Assembly: GCA_945860595.1 (NCBI GenBank)
Contig: CAMAQV010000025.1
Span: 1 to 38,311, forward strand
Reading direction: 5' to 3'
DNA from: Comamonas sp. lk
GTDB taxonomy: Bacteria; Pseudomonadota; Gammaproteobacteria; Burkholderiales; Burkholderiaceae_C
Length of the DNA stretch: 38,311 nucleotides
Shown here: positions 1 to 7,647 of the stretch, piece after piece
Numbering within the stretch: position 1 is the first letter of the stretch
Layout: each line of letters starts with the position of its first letter
Notes under the pieces: model-generated
Told to the model about the DNA's origin: nothing
The model's database searches: none
The model's input: only the letters and a program-made list of their open reading frames with translations
Program-made: the position numbers and the translations under genes

Positions 1-674
1 TGATCAGGTTTGAGCACGGACATGCCCATAGGCCTGGCTATCAGATCGGCCAACTGCAAGCCCGAAGAGTTCGACTGCTTATCGGCAAAGATCAACTCAA
101 AAGCGAACAACTCCTGATTGAAATTGCCACGATCACAAATGCGGCGAAATTCCAGCTCAAGTTCATCGTCTTCATTTCGCCCACGACGCTCAACCACCAA
201 ATGCACTTTGGGGTTGCTGATAGACCCCGTTTGCCATTCACCTTGCGTGTGCAGAAAAGCACTGATGCGCTCCAGACCATATTGCAATGCCAAGTGGTAC
301 GGATTTTCTGGCTGGGTATAGCGCTTTTGCAGCGCATCCTTTCGGATCACCACTGACACCAGGTGAAATGGCACTTTTTCAACAATGGCCGTCAATTCAT
401 CCAAAAAAGCTTGCTTGAGCGCACGGGTCTTGAGAAATGAAAACGGCCCCAGATCGCGGCGAATTTCTCGCTCATGCAAGATGACCTGATCGTGTCCAAA
501 GTGTTGAAACTTGAACGCCTGAACCGCTGGCACCACTTGCTGTGTGTATTCATCCTTTCGAACAATCATGAAAGCCAACACCAGCAATGGAAAGTCGGGG
601 TCAATCCGACCCATGGACGGACTGCCGCTTTCATCAACGAATACCAGATAGTCACTGAATGGTTTGGCGGTCAT
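1..674 (-). CDS. DUF3800 domain protein, 3' end outside window
   Basis: Translating the minus strand from the ATG at 674 gives an uninterrupted frame of 224 codons to the window edge, so the stop codon is not seen. The N-terminus contains YLVFVDESG (Asp14-Glu15-Ser16-Gly17) and the far end contains LQLADLIARP, the two hallmark motifs of DUF3800, a family thought to have an RNase H-like nuclease fold. Its biochemical role is not established. The start lies one base after the hsdS stop (TGATATG), so it is very probably the next gene of the same operon. Composition is lower in GC than the core genes, like the hsdS recognition domains. DUF3800 proteins often accompany restriction or other defence genes; a defence role here is inferred from that and from position. 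Confidence 0.85.
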   Translation of the reverse strand, partial: MTAKPFSDYLVFVDESGSPSMGRIDPDFPLLVLAFMIVRKDEYTQQVVPAVQAFKFQHFGHDQVILHEREIRRDLGPFSFLKTRALKQAFLDELTAIVEKVPFHLVSVVIRKDALQKRYTQPENPYHLALQYGLERISAFLHTQGEWQTGSISNPKVHLVVERRGRNEDDELELEFRRICDRGNFNQELFAFELIFADKQSNSSGLQLADLIARPMGMSVLKPD

Positions 675-675
675 A

Positions 676-1896
676 TCACACGCTTTCCATTTCAGTCCGC
701 GTCACGGGAATACGCAATTGGCCAGAAATCAGGCGGGGAAGCAGAGCGACACGTATATCTACAAGCGTTTGGATTTGCTTTTCATTCACTCGACAACGCT
801 TATGAATTTGTGACGCGATTACCTCAAACGTATCCACACACTCTCGCGCTGGCAGTAAATAAGGCAAGCTGTGAATGTGGTTACGGTTGAGGCTAGGTAC
901 AGCGGAACCCGCATTGAAAGATTTGAAATCGAGTAACCGCAAAACTTCATACGCATAGCAAGGCGTTGCCGCTTTGAATTGCTTTACCCAAAGTGTGGTG
1001 TTCAGTGGCCAGAAGTCTTCTAACTCAAAAAAAACCTTTCCCAATACACCTGATCGCCCCGTTACAACACCTGGTCCCTTCACCATCGATTTGTGATGCG
1101 TCCCGCTCGGACCACTTGCCGCAATGATTGGAAAATCACCCACTGTTCTGTCTTGGGCTGGCAAATCAAAACCTCTTTGCAGTACGAGCAAATCATCCAA
1201 TCGACCAATGTGCCACCCCTTCGGCACAGCCCCCAACTCCGACTCTTCAAAGCTTTCGGGGAACAGGGCGGCGGTGGCTTCGTCCATGCCTTCGGGGGTG
1301 CGGCCTTGCATCTTGGCGTGGACGGGGTCGAAGTCCTCGAACCAGGACTTGAACAGGGCTTGGGCGATGGCTTCGAGGGTGGTGTTGGTTTCGCGCAGGA
1401 TAGTGATGCGGTCGTCAAAAGTAGCACCAAGGCTTCCGATTACAAGTTCCTGAGACGGCCGAAATCGTGGAATTTGCAAAGCTTTGATTGCCTTTAAGCT
1501 CAAAGTCTTTTGCGTGCTGCCAACGACACTGGACTCAATTTGCGACTTAACAAAATCCGAATTCAGAACTGCGTATAGATAGTCAGGCGCAATTGTTTTC
1601 GGAATAATTGCGGCTGTGTTTTGTCCAAGGCAAAAATTTGTATCAAGCACCTTGCCGAATACACCGTACGTCCCAACACGAGTGATGATGATGTCGCCTC
1701 GGCTCGGCTTGTAGCGTCGAGAAAACTCCGCAAAAACCTCCGCATCCACCCGGAAAGTTTTAGACAAATCTAACTCGCCATATTTAACGTCGGTCACTCG
1801 GACCATCGATTGACCAAATTCCGAGTAATGCGGAGTCTTATGTAACGAATCCACTACCTCTGCAACATCCTGAAGAAAGCATGCCTCAGAACTCAT
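676..1896 (-). CDS. hsdS: Type I restriction-modification specificity subunit S
   Basis: HsdS of 406 aa, the DNA-recognition subunit that directs the HsdM methyltransferase and HsdR nuclease to a bipartite target. The layout is two target-recognition domains (about 1-160 and 226-365) separated by a helical conserved spacer (about 161-225, with ALFKSWFEDFDPVHAKMQG) and closed by a second helical region ending LLPRLISGQLRIP. The start is set at ATG 1896, where the ORF overlaps the preceding gene's stop by 11 bases; the longer upstream reading frame is an antisense-like extension through the nuclease gene. Sampled 60-base lines are 42-43% GC in the two recognition domains but 68% in the spacer, suggesting the domains were acquired by recombination. 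The recognition sequence cannot be predicted from the sequence alone. Confidence 0.93.
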   Translation of the reverse strand: MSSEACFLQDVAEVVDSLHKTPHYSEFGQSMVRVTDVKYGELDLSKTFRVDAEVFAEFSRRYKPSRGDIIITRVGTYGVFGKVLDTNFCLGQNTAAIIPKTIAPDYLYAVLNSDFVKSQIESSVVGSTQKTLSLKAIKALQIPRFRPSQELVIGSLGATFDDRITILRETNTTLEAIAQALFKSWFEDFDPVHAKMQGRTPEGMDEATAALFPESFEESELGAVPKGWHIGRLDDLLVLQRGFDLPAQDRTVGDFPIIAASGPSGTHHKSMVKGPGVVTGRSGVLGKVFFELEDFWPLNTTLWVKQFKAATPCYAYEVLRLLDFKSFNAGSAVPSLNRNHIHSLPYLLPARECVDTFEVIASQIHKRCRVNEKQIQTLVDIRVALLPRLISGQLRIPVTRTEMESV

Positions 1897-1930
1897 ACCC
1901 CAGCCCCCCAGCTTCTTGCGAATCCGCGCC
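1885..1930. repeat. Junction direct repeat, copy A (DUF1016 end/hsdS start)
   Basis: This stretch matches positions 2954-3000 with four mismatches and one indel (six C here, seven C in the other copy, plus strand). On the minus strand it includes the last codons and stop of the DUF1016 gene and the ATG of hsdS. Read in the frame that hsdM uses, it would encode ARIRKKLGG, a relic of the HsdM tail ALIRQKLGG. The DUF1016 gene reads the same bases in another frame as ADSQEAGGLGYEF. Confidence 0.9.
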
Positions 1931-2965
1931 ATTCCCCCGCCCCAATTCCTGCTCCAACTGTTCAATGCTCGGCAGCTTGCCACGCAAGGCTTCGGGCAGG
2001 GTGTGCGAGAGGGTGTAGGTGGACAGGCCCATGGGTTTTTGAATGTCGCTGAGCGCGTATTCGGCCACCAGCCGGTCTTTGCTTTTGCACAGCAGCAGGC
2101 CGATGGTGGGGGCGTCGCCATCTTGGCGCATTTGCGCGTCCACTGCTTTGAGGTAGAAGTTGAGCTTGCCTGCAAACTCGGGTTCAAAGTCCACGGTTTT
2201 CAGCTCCACCACCACGTAACAGTGCAGGTGCACATGGTAGAAAAGCAGGTCGATGAAGAAATCTCGTTCGCCCACTTGCAGCGGTACTTGCCGCCCAAGG
2301 TAGGCAAAGCCTGCCCCCAGCTCCAGCAAGAACTGGGTGACGTGTTCAATCAGCGCGCTTTCCAGCTCACGCTCGGTGTGCTCGGGCGTCAGGCTCAGAA
2401 AGTCGAACACATAGGGGTCTTTAAGCACTTGCCGGGCCAGGTCTGAATGGGGCGCGGGCAGGGTTTGTGCAAAGTTTGTGATGGCGCGGCCTTCGCGCTG
2501 CCACAGGCCGCTTTCAATCTGGTGCGTGAGCACGCTGCGGCTCCAACCGTTCTGGAGGGTGGCTTGCACGTAGAAGGTGGCCTCCTCGTGCTGCTTGCAC
2601 TTGGACAGGATGGCCAGGTTGTGCCCCCAGGGAATGGCGGTCAATTGGGCAACAAGCTGTTGCCCAATTGGCGCGGCTTGCCAAAACTCACGCCACTGCC
2701 GGATGTATTTCAGATTGCGTTCGGAAAAACCTTTCATCTCGGGGAACTCACGCATCAGGTCCGCACTGAGCTGGGTCACAAAGCCGTGCCCCCATGCCGT
2801 GTTGCTCTGGCGGGCCACGATGTCTGCCCCCAAGTCCCAATAAAACTCGAGTACTGCGGTATTGACGACCACGGCCGCCTTGAGCTGCACCTGCCGGAAG
2901 CGGCCCTTGAGGTCAGCCAGCCACTGGCGGTACTCGGGGCTTGTGGCTGAAAGCTCAGAACTCAT
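1886..2965 (-). CDS. DUF1016/PDDEXK nuclease-domain protein (YhcG-like)
   Basis: A 359-aa protein. Residues 1-150 resemble the DUF1016 N-terminal domain (EYRQWLADLKGRFR, GFSERNLKYIRQW). Residues 180-340 form a PDDEXK-type nuclease domain with Asp239 (FFIDLLFY) and Glu254-Leu-Lys256 (VVVELKTVDF) as the likely metal-binding residues. It belongs to the YhcG group of putative nucleases that are repeatedly found inside type I restriction loci; the substrate is not established. The gene sits between hsdM and hsdS and overlaps both by 11 bases, so it is surely co-translated with them. The family fold seems to end near residue 342 (IEQLEQELG). Residues 343-359 are encoded by the duplicated hsdM/next-gene junction, giving a tail GGLGYEF identical to that of HsdM. 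Confidence 0.9.
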   Translation of the reverse strand: MSSELSATSPEYRQWLADLKGRFRQVQLKAAVVVNTAVLEFYWDLGADIVARQSNTAWGHGFVTQLSADLMREFPEMKGFSERNLKYIRQWREFWQAAPIGQQLVAQLTAIPWGHNLAILSKCKQHEEATFYVQATLQNGWSRSVLTHQIESGLWQREGRAITNFAQTLPAPHSDLARQVLKDPYVFDFLSLTPEHTERELESALIEHVTQFLLELGAGFAYLGRQVPLQVGERDFFIDLLFYHVHLHCYVVVELKTVDFEPEFAGKLNFYLKAVDAQMRQDGDAPTIGLLLCKSKDRLVAEYALSDIQKPMGLSTYTLSHTLPEALRGKLPSIEQLEQELGRGNGADSQEAGGLGYEF

Positions 2966-3000
2966 ACCCCAGCCCCCCCAGCTTCTGGCGGATCAGCGCG
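2954..3000. repeat. Junction direct repeat, copy B (hsdM end/DUF1016 start)
   Basis: Partner of the repeat at 1885-1930, about 1,069 bp away. On the minus strand it encodes the HsdM tail IRQKLGGLGYEF, the stop codon and the overlapping ATG of the DUF1016 gene. It has seven G (minus strand) where copy A has six. The two copies bracket the DUF1016 gene exactly, so each downstream protein begins MSSE. Confidence 0.9.
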
Positions 3001-4499
3001 TCCAGCTCTGCGCCTTTGGCCATTTGCTCGCCCAGTTTGGCGGTGAGCATTTGCATCTTGTCGGCAAAGGCTTCGTCGTCGTCTTCCACTTCTTCGGCGC
3101 CCACATAGCGGCCGGGGGTAAGCACATGGCCGTGCTGGGCAATCTCGGCCAGCGGCACGCTGCGGCAAAAGCCTGCAATGTCTTGGTAGTCGTCATTGCC
3201 CGATCGCCATGCGGCCACGGTCTGGCTGATGCGGGCTATCACTTCGTCGGTCAACTCGCTTTGCACCCTGGAGATCATCGTGGCAAGTTTCCGGGCGTCG
3301 ATGAACAGTACTTCGCCTTTGCGCTTTTTCTGCTTGGCCAAGAACCATAAACAACATGGAATTTGAACGTTAAAAAACAATTGCCCTGGCAGTGCAATCA
3401 TTACTTCCACCATATCGGCGTCTACCATTGCAGCGCGGATTTGTCCTTCGCTGTTTTGGCTGGAACTCATGGAGCCGTTGGCCAGCACAATGCCGGCTCT
3501 GCCCGTGGGCTTGAGGTGGTGCAGAATGTGTTGCAGCCAGGCGTAGTTGGCGTTGCCTTGCGGCGGCGTGCCGTAGACCCAGCGGGCGTCGCCGTCTAGG
3601 CTGGCGTGCCACCAGTCGCTGATGTTGAAAGGCGGGTTGGCCAAACAAAAGTCGGCCCGCAGGTCGGGGTGCTGGTTGCGGGTGAAGGTGTCGGCGGGTT
3701 CTTTGCCCAGGTTGTAGTCCATGCCCCGAATGACGAGGTTCATGGCCGCCAAGCGCCAGGTGGTGGGGTTGGCCTCTTGGCCGTAGATGGACACATCGCC
3801 CAGCTTGCCGCCGTGGTCTTCGATGAACTTTTCACTCTGCACAAACATGCCGCTCGACCCGCAGCAGGGGTCGTAGATTTGCCCTTTGCTGGGCTGGAGC
3901 ACGGCTACAAGTGTTTTGACAATGCTGGCGGGCGTGTAGAACTGCCCGCCGCGCTTGCCTTCGGCGCTGGCAAACATGCCGAGGAAATATTCGTACACCT
4001 GCCCCAAGATGTCGCGGGCCTTGGAGGGGTCGTCACCAAAGCCGATGGTGGAAATCAGGTTGACCAACTCGCCCAGCTTGCCGTCGGGCAATTGGGCGCG
4101 GGCAAAGCGTTTGTCGAGGATGCCTTTGAGCTTGGGGTTGTCCAACTCGATCAGGCTCAGGGCGTCGTCAATGCGCTTGCCAATGTCTGGCTGCGGTGCG
4201 GCGGCGCGCAGGGCTTCCCAGCGCGCACCTTCGGGCACCCAAAACACGTTTTCGCTGGTGTAGTAGTCGCGGTCTTCCAGCTCGGCGGCGATGTCTTGCG
4301 CAGTGGCTTGGCCGAAGTACAACTCGTCTTGGGGATTTTGCAGGCGCTGGGTCAGCTCGGTTTGCCGCGCCACAAAGGCGTCAGAGATGTATTTGACGAA
4401 GATGAGGCCGAGCACCAAATGCTTGTATTCGGCGGCGTCCATGTTGGCGCGCAGTTTGTCGGCCGATGCCCAGAGGGTCTTTTTGATGTCTTCGATCAT
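2955..4499 (-). CDS. hsdM: Type I restriction-modification methyltransferase subunit M
   Basis: HsdM of 514 aa, an N6-adenine DNA methyltransferase that works with HsdS to protect host DNA. It has the N-terminal helical HsdM domain (about 1-135), the SAM-binding motif I DPCCGSSGMF at 210-219 and the catalytic NPPF at 288-291. The start at 4499 (MIEDIKKTLW) is chosen because family members begin there. An upstream in-frame ATG at 4544 has a GGAA-type ribosome-binding site, whereas 4499 has none obvious, so a 15-residue extension is possible. First gene of the operon; hsdR lies outside the window if present. The stop codon is preceded by seven G, and loss of one G would fuse the protein in frame with the downstream nuclease. 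Confidence 0.95.
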   Translation of the reverse strand: MIEDIKKTLWASADKLRANMDAAEYKHLVLGLIFVKYISDAFVARQTELTQRLQNPQDELYFGQATAQDIAAELEDRDYYTSENVFWVPEGARWEALRAAAPQPDIGKRIDDALSLIELDNPKLKGILDKRFARAQLPDGKLGELVNLISTIGFGDDPSKARDILGQVYEYFLGMFASAEGKRGGQFYTPASIVKTLVAVLQPSKGQIYDPCCGSSGMFVQSEKFIEDHGGKLGDVSIYGQEANPTTWRLAAMNLVIRGMDYNLGKEPADTFTRNQHPDLRADFCLANPPFNISDWWHASLDGDARWVYGTPPQGNANYAWLQHILHHLKPTGRAGIVLANGSMSSSQNSEGQIRAAMVDADMVEVMIALPGQLFFNVQIPCCLWFLAKQKKRKGEVLFIDARKLATMISRVQSELTDEVIARISQTVAAWRSGNDDYQDIAGFCRSVPLAEIAQHGHVLTPGRYVGAEEVEDDDEAFADKMQMLTAKLGEQMAKGAELDALIRQKLGGLGYEF

Positions 4500-4598
4500 G
4501 CAGGGTATGGACGCGAGGCGACAGATTTTGTTGGTGGATCGCATTGTTGCATTCCAAGGGCATCACCGACAATCAATCTTTGTTCCCCCGCACTCGCT

Positions 4599-5369
4599 AT
4601 GACCGAAACCAACTCAGCCCCCACTCCCCCAGACGCCGACCTCACCGCCATGGAGGACCTGCTCGACGACCTGCGCACCCGCAGCGAAGAGGTGCCGCAA
4701 TGGGAATTCTGCGAGGGCTTTCTGGCGGCGCTGGTATGTTGCCGCCGGGCCATTGGCGTAGATGAATTCTTGGAGTTGCTGCTCGACCCCGAAGGCTTTG
4801 CCGATGCGGTCCAACGCGAGGCGTTTCTCGCCCTGTGGCAGCGCCGCCATGACGCGGTCAGCGCGGCCTTGGCGGCGGACGTGCAAGAGCTGAGCGACGA
4901 AGCGGCCTACCACCCCGATCTGGTAGACGTGCGCGGCGCGGTGCTGGCTTTGAGCGAGGCCGAGCGCGCCGGCATGGGCGAGGACGCGCAGGACGTTCCG
5001 GCGTTTGCGCAGGTCTGGGCGCTGGGGTTCATGTACGCCGTAGAAAACTGGCCGCAGGAGTGGGTGGCGCCGCGTGACAAAGAGGCGGCACGCGCGGTGG
5101 AAGCCGCCATGGCCGCCATCGTTGCCCTCACGGAGGACGATCCGGGCCCTTGGGAGTTGGCCCCGTTTTCAGACGACGACGCGCCGACCATGAGCCAGGC
5201 GCGCATGGATGCTTTTGCGCAGGCGATCTGGGCGGTCTACGACCTGTTCGATGTCTGGCGCAGCCTGGGGCCGCAGGTGGAAACCGTGCGCAAGGACAGC
5301 AGCGTGGGCCGTAACGACGCTTGCCCCTGCGGCAGCGGACAGAAGTACAAAAAATGCCACGGGGCCTAG
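4599..5369 (+). CDS. UPF0149 (YecA-like) protein with C-terminal SEC-C zinc motif
   Basis: A 256-aa protein. The body resembles the UPF0149/YecA family (EEVPQWEFCEGFLAALVC near the N-terminus, VWALGFMYAVENWP in the middle). The C-terminus is a SEC-C zinc-binding motif, VGRNDACPCGSGQKYKKCHG, like the tail of SecA. YecA-type proteins have been linked to the ribosome/SecA interface, but the role of this one is not known. It is transcribed divergently from hsdM across 99 bp, and this gap appears to be the right border of the restriction locus. The start ATG at 4599 lacks a strong Shine-Dalgarno sequence. The same frame is open far upstream, antisense to hsdM, but that extension has no coding character. 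Confidence 0.85.
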   Translation: MTETNSAPTPPDADLTAMEDLLDDLRTRSEEVPQWEFCEGFLAALVCCRRAIGVDEFLELLLDPEGFADAVQREAFLALWQRRHDAVSAALAADVQELSDEAAYHPDLVDVRGAVLALSEAERAGMGEDAQDVPAFAQVWALGFMYAVENWPQEWVAPRDKEAARAVEAAMAAIVALTEDDPGPWELAPFSDDDAPTMSQARMDAFAQAIWAVYDLFDVWRSLGPQVETVRKDSSVGRNDACPCGSGQKYKKCHGA

Positions 5370-5397
5370 CCCGGCGCACGCAGATTGCTCAGGTAAT

Positions 5398-7023
5398 TTA
5401 AGCCGTTAGCGGCGCAAAGCTGTGCGCTTGGGCGCGCGGCCAGTGGCGTTGGTAGGCGTGGGGTAGACCGCTCAAATCACCGCTGAGCAAGGCGCCCTCA
5501 GGTAATTCTGCATTCAGAGAATGCGCCAAACTGGCGACCGTGTTGTCGCTGCCGCGGCGCACGATATGGTGTGGCGTGATGTCACGTGGATGCTGCAGCC
5601 CGGCGGCTTGCAACAATTCGCGCAGTGCCTCCAGCGTTTCCATGTGGAAGTGGTAGACGCGCTGGGCTTTGTCGCCCACGACCAGCGCGTGCTGGCGCAT
5701 CGGGTCTTGCGTGGTGACGCCGGTGGGACAGTTGCCGGTGTGGCAAGTCTGGGCTTGCAGGCAGCCCAGGGCGAACATGAAGCCGCGCGCGCTGTTGCAC
5801 CAGTCGGCGCCCAAGGCCAGCATGCGGGCTACGTCAAAGGCGGTGATCACCTTGCCCGCGCAACCGATCTTGATGCGGTCGCGCAGGCCCGCACCGCGCA
5901 GCGTGTTGTGGACCAGCGTCAGCCCCTCTTGCAGCGGCGCGCCCACATGGTCGGTGAACTCCACCGGCGCGGCACCGGTTCCGCCCTCGGTGCCGTCGAC
6001 CACAATGAAGTCCGGTGTGATGCCGGATTCAAGCATGGCTTTGACGATGCCAAACCATTCCCAGTTTTGGCCTATGCACAGCTTGAAGCCGGTCGGCTTG
6101 CCACCGGACAGCGTGCGCAAGCGCTCGACAAATTGCAGCAATTCCAGCGGTGTGGAAAACGCGCTGTGCGCTGCAGGCGACACACAGTCCACGCCGACCG
6201 GCACGCCGCGCGCGTCGGCAATTTCCACGGTGACCTTGGGGCCGGGCAGCACGCCGCCGTGGCCGGGTTTGGCGCCCTGGCTGAGTTTGATTTCAATCAT
6301 CTTCACCTGCGCTTCGGTGGCGTGTTCGGTGAAGCGTTCGGCGCTGAAGCTGCCGTCCGTGTTGCGGCAGCCAAAGTAGCCCGAGCCGATTTCCCAGATG
6401 AGGTCGCCGCCGTTTTTGCGGTGGTGTACCGAGATCGAGCCCTCGCCCGTATCGTGCGCAAAACCGCCGCGCTTGGCCCCGGCGTTCAGGGCCATGATGG
6501 CGTTGGCGCTCAGCGCGCCGAAGCTCATCGCCGAGATGTTGAAGACGCTAGCCTCATAGGGTTGGGCGCGCCCGGCCCCGATGGTGATGCGGAAGTCGTG
6601 GCTGGCAATCGTGCTGGGTGCGATGGAGTGCACCATCCACTCAAAGCCCCTGGCGTGAACGTCGAGCTGCGTGCCGAAGGGCCGCTTGTCGGAATCGCCC
6701 TTGGAGCGCTGGTACACCAGCGAGCGCTGCGCCCGCGAGAAGGGCATGGCCTCGGTATCGTTTTCGATGAAATACTGGCGGATCTCGGGGCGGATGAACT
6801 CCAGCAGAAAGCGCAAATGGGCGATGACCGGGTAGTTGCGCAGAATCGAGCTGTGGTCCTGGCTGACATCGCGCACCCCCACGATCACCAGCGCGCCGCT
6901 CACCACCAGCAGCACGACGCCGCCACCCAAAACCAACTGCGCCGCCCCCAACAAGACACCCACGCAGCACAGCGCAAAAGCCAGGTAGCGCACGGGGAAA
7001 ACTGCATCAAGACGAGCAAGCAT
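5398..7023 (-). CDS. FMN-binding glutamate synthase family protein, membrane-anchored
   Basis: A 541-aa protein with two hydrophobic N-terminal segments (about 12-45) followed by a GltB-type FMN/Fe-S domain. Recognisable signatures are GTEGGTGAAP (FMN-barrel loop), GCAGKVITAFDVARMLALGA, and a cysteine cluster GCLQAQTCHTGNCPTG that fits the 3Fe-4S site of glutamate synthase. The glutaminase domain and C-terminal beta-helix of true GltB are absent, so classical ammonia channelling from glutamine is unlikely. The substrate is unknown; related stand-alone proteins are annotated only as glutamate-synthase-like. It is convergent with the SEC-C gene (28 bp gap) and lies 111 bp after the cinA stop on the same strand. 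ATG 7023 has an AAGG sequence upstream. Confidence 0.9.
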   Translation of the reverse strand: MLARLDAVFPVRYLAFALCCVGVLLGAAQLVLGGGVVLLVVSGALVIVGVRDVSQDHSSILRNYPVIAHLRFLLEFIRPEIRQYFIENDTEAMPFSRAQRSLVYQRSKGDSDKRPFGTQLDVHARGFEWMVHSIAPSTIASHDFRITIGAGRAQPYEASVFNISAMSFGALSANAIMALNAGAKRGGFAHDTGEGSISVHHRKNGGDLIWEIGSGYFGCRNTDGSFSAERFTEHATEAQVKMIEIKLSQGAKPGHGGVLPGPKVTVEIADARGVPVGVDCVSPAAHSAFSTPLELLQFVERLRTLSGGKPTGFKLCIGQNWEWFGIVKAMLESGITPDFIVVDGTEGGTGAAPVEFTDHVGAPLQEGLTLVHNTLRGAGLRDRIKIGCAGKVITAFDVARMLALGADWCNSARGFMFALGCLQAQTCHTGNCPTGVTTQDPMRQHALVVGDKAQRVYHFHMETLEALRELLQAAGLQHPRDITPHHIVRRGSDNTVASLAHSLNAELPEGALLSGDLSGLPHAYQRHWPRAQAHSFAPLTA

Positions 7024-7153
7024 GGTGACAACCTTCTCAAAACAAGCAGCGACAAACCCGCTGCTCGGGGCCGCCCGCCCGGTCAGGCCCGGGGTGGCTT
7101 TGCATTGTGCAGTGTGAATATTGCAGGGCGGCCAGGGGGCGCCAAGGGAAAAC

Positions 7154-7166
7154 CCGCGCTACGCGG
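7154..7166 (-). terminator. Weak hairpin at the cinA stop codon
   Basis: On the minus strand CCGCG and CGCGG flank a three-base loop that is the cinA TAG stop, followed by GTTTTCC. The stem is only five pairs, so this is a marginal candidate for partial termination. Confidence 0.3.
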
Positions 7167-7647
7167 CGGCGCAATGTGCGCCCAAACGCAAGAGTGCATG
7201 CAGCGCTGCGGCCTGGCGCACCGCCGCGCGGTCGCCGCCAAAGTGCTGCACTTCGCTGTGCGCGCCCCAGGGCCCGGCAAACGCAAACCACACCGTGCCC
7301 ACCGGCTTGGCATCGGAGCCGCCGCCCGGGCCGGCCACTCCGGTAATGGCCAGCGCGACCTGTGCCGCCGAATGGAGTACCGCGCCCTGCGCCATAGCGC
7401 GGGCCACCGCCTCGCTGACCGCGCCATGGCTGGCGATGAGCTGCGCGTCCACGCCCAGCATCTGCGTCTTAGCGGCGTTGGAGTAGGTCACAAAACCGCG
7501 CTCGAACCAGCCGCTGGAGCCCGCCAGATCGGTACAGCCCGCAGCCACCATGCCGCCGGTGCAGCTTTCGGCCGTGCTCAGCATCCATTGCTTGGCTCTC
7601 AGCGTGTGCGCTAGCGCCTGCACCGCATCGATCAGTTGCCCGTCCAT
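7159..7647 (-). CDS. cinA: CinA C-terminal family amidohydrolase (NMN deamidase-like)
   Basis: A 162-aa stand-alone CinA C-terminal domain (PncC type), which in characterised members hydrolyses nicotinamide mononucleotide to nicotinate mononucleotide for NAD recycling. Visible signatures are STAESCTGG near residues 24-32, with the nucleophilic Ser region, and ITGVAGPGGGSDAKPVGTVW. The N-terminal MoCF-like domain of full-length CinA is absent, which is normal for this subfamily. The start is ATG 7647, sharing its A with the pgpA stop (TGATG); the 30 upstream codons of the open frame lie inside pgpA. Third gene of the thiL-pgpA-cinA block. The last residues are rich in alanine and end at TAG 7159. 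Confidence 0.92.
   Translation of the reverse strand: MDGQLIDAVQALAHTLRAKQWMLSTAESCTGGMVAAGCTDLAGSSGWFERGFVTYSNAAKTQMLGVDAQLIASHGAVSEAVARAMAQGAVLHSAAQVALAITGVAGPGGGSDAKPVGTVWFAFAGPWGAHSEVQHFGGDRAAVRQAAALHALLRLGAHCAAA

Noticed and set aside
474..890. A 138-codon plus-strand frame across the DUF3800/hsdS junction
   Set aside because: Antisense to two well-supported genes and without family features.
4500..4598. Promoter for hsdM, with TTGTCG and AACAAT at 18-base spacing on the minus strand
   Set aside because: Matches to consensus are too weak to annotate.
3606..5369. A 587-codon plus-strand frame running through hsdM into the SEC-C gene
   Set aside because: The upstream part is antisense to hsdM, has no domain, and the true SEC-C protein start is at 4599.
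5521..7614. A 697-codon plus-strand frame antisense to the glutamate-synthase-like and cinA genes
   Set aside because: High-GC shadow frame with low-complexity His/Ala/Gln-rich translation and no recognisable family.
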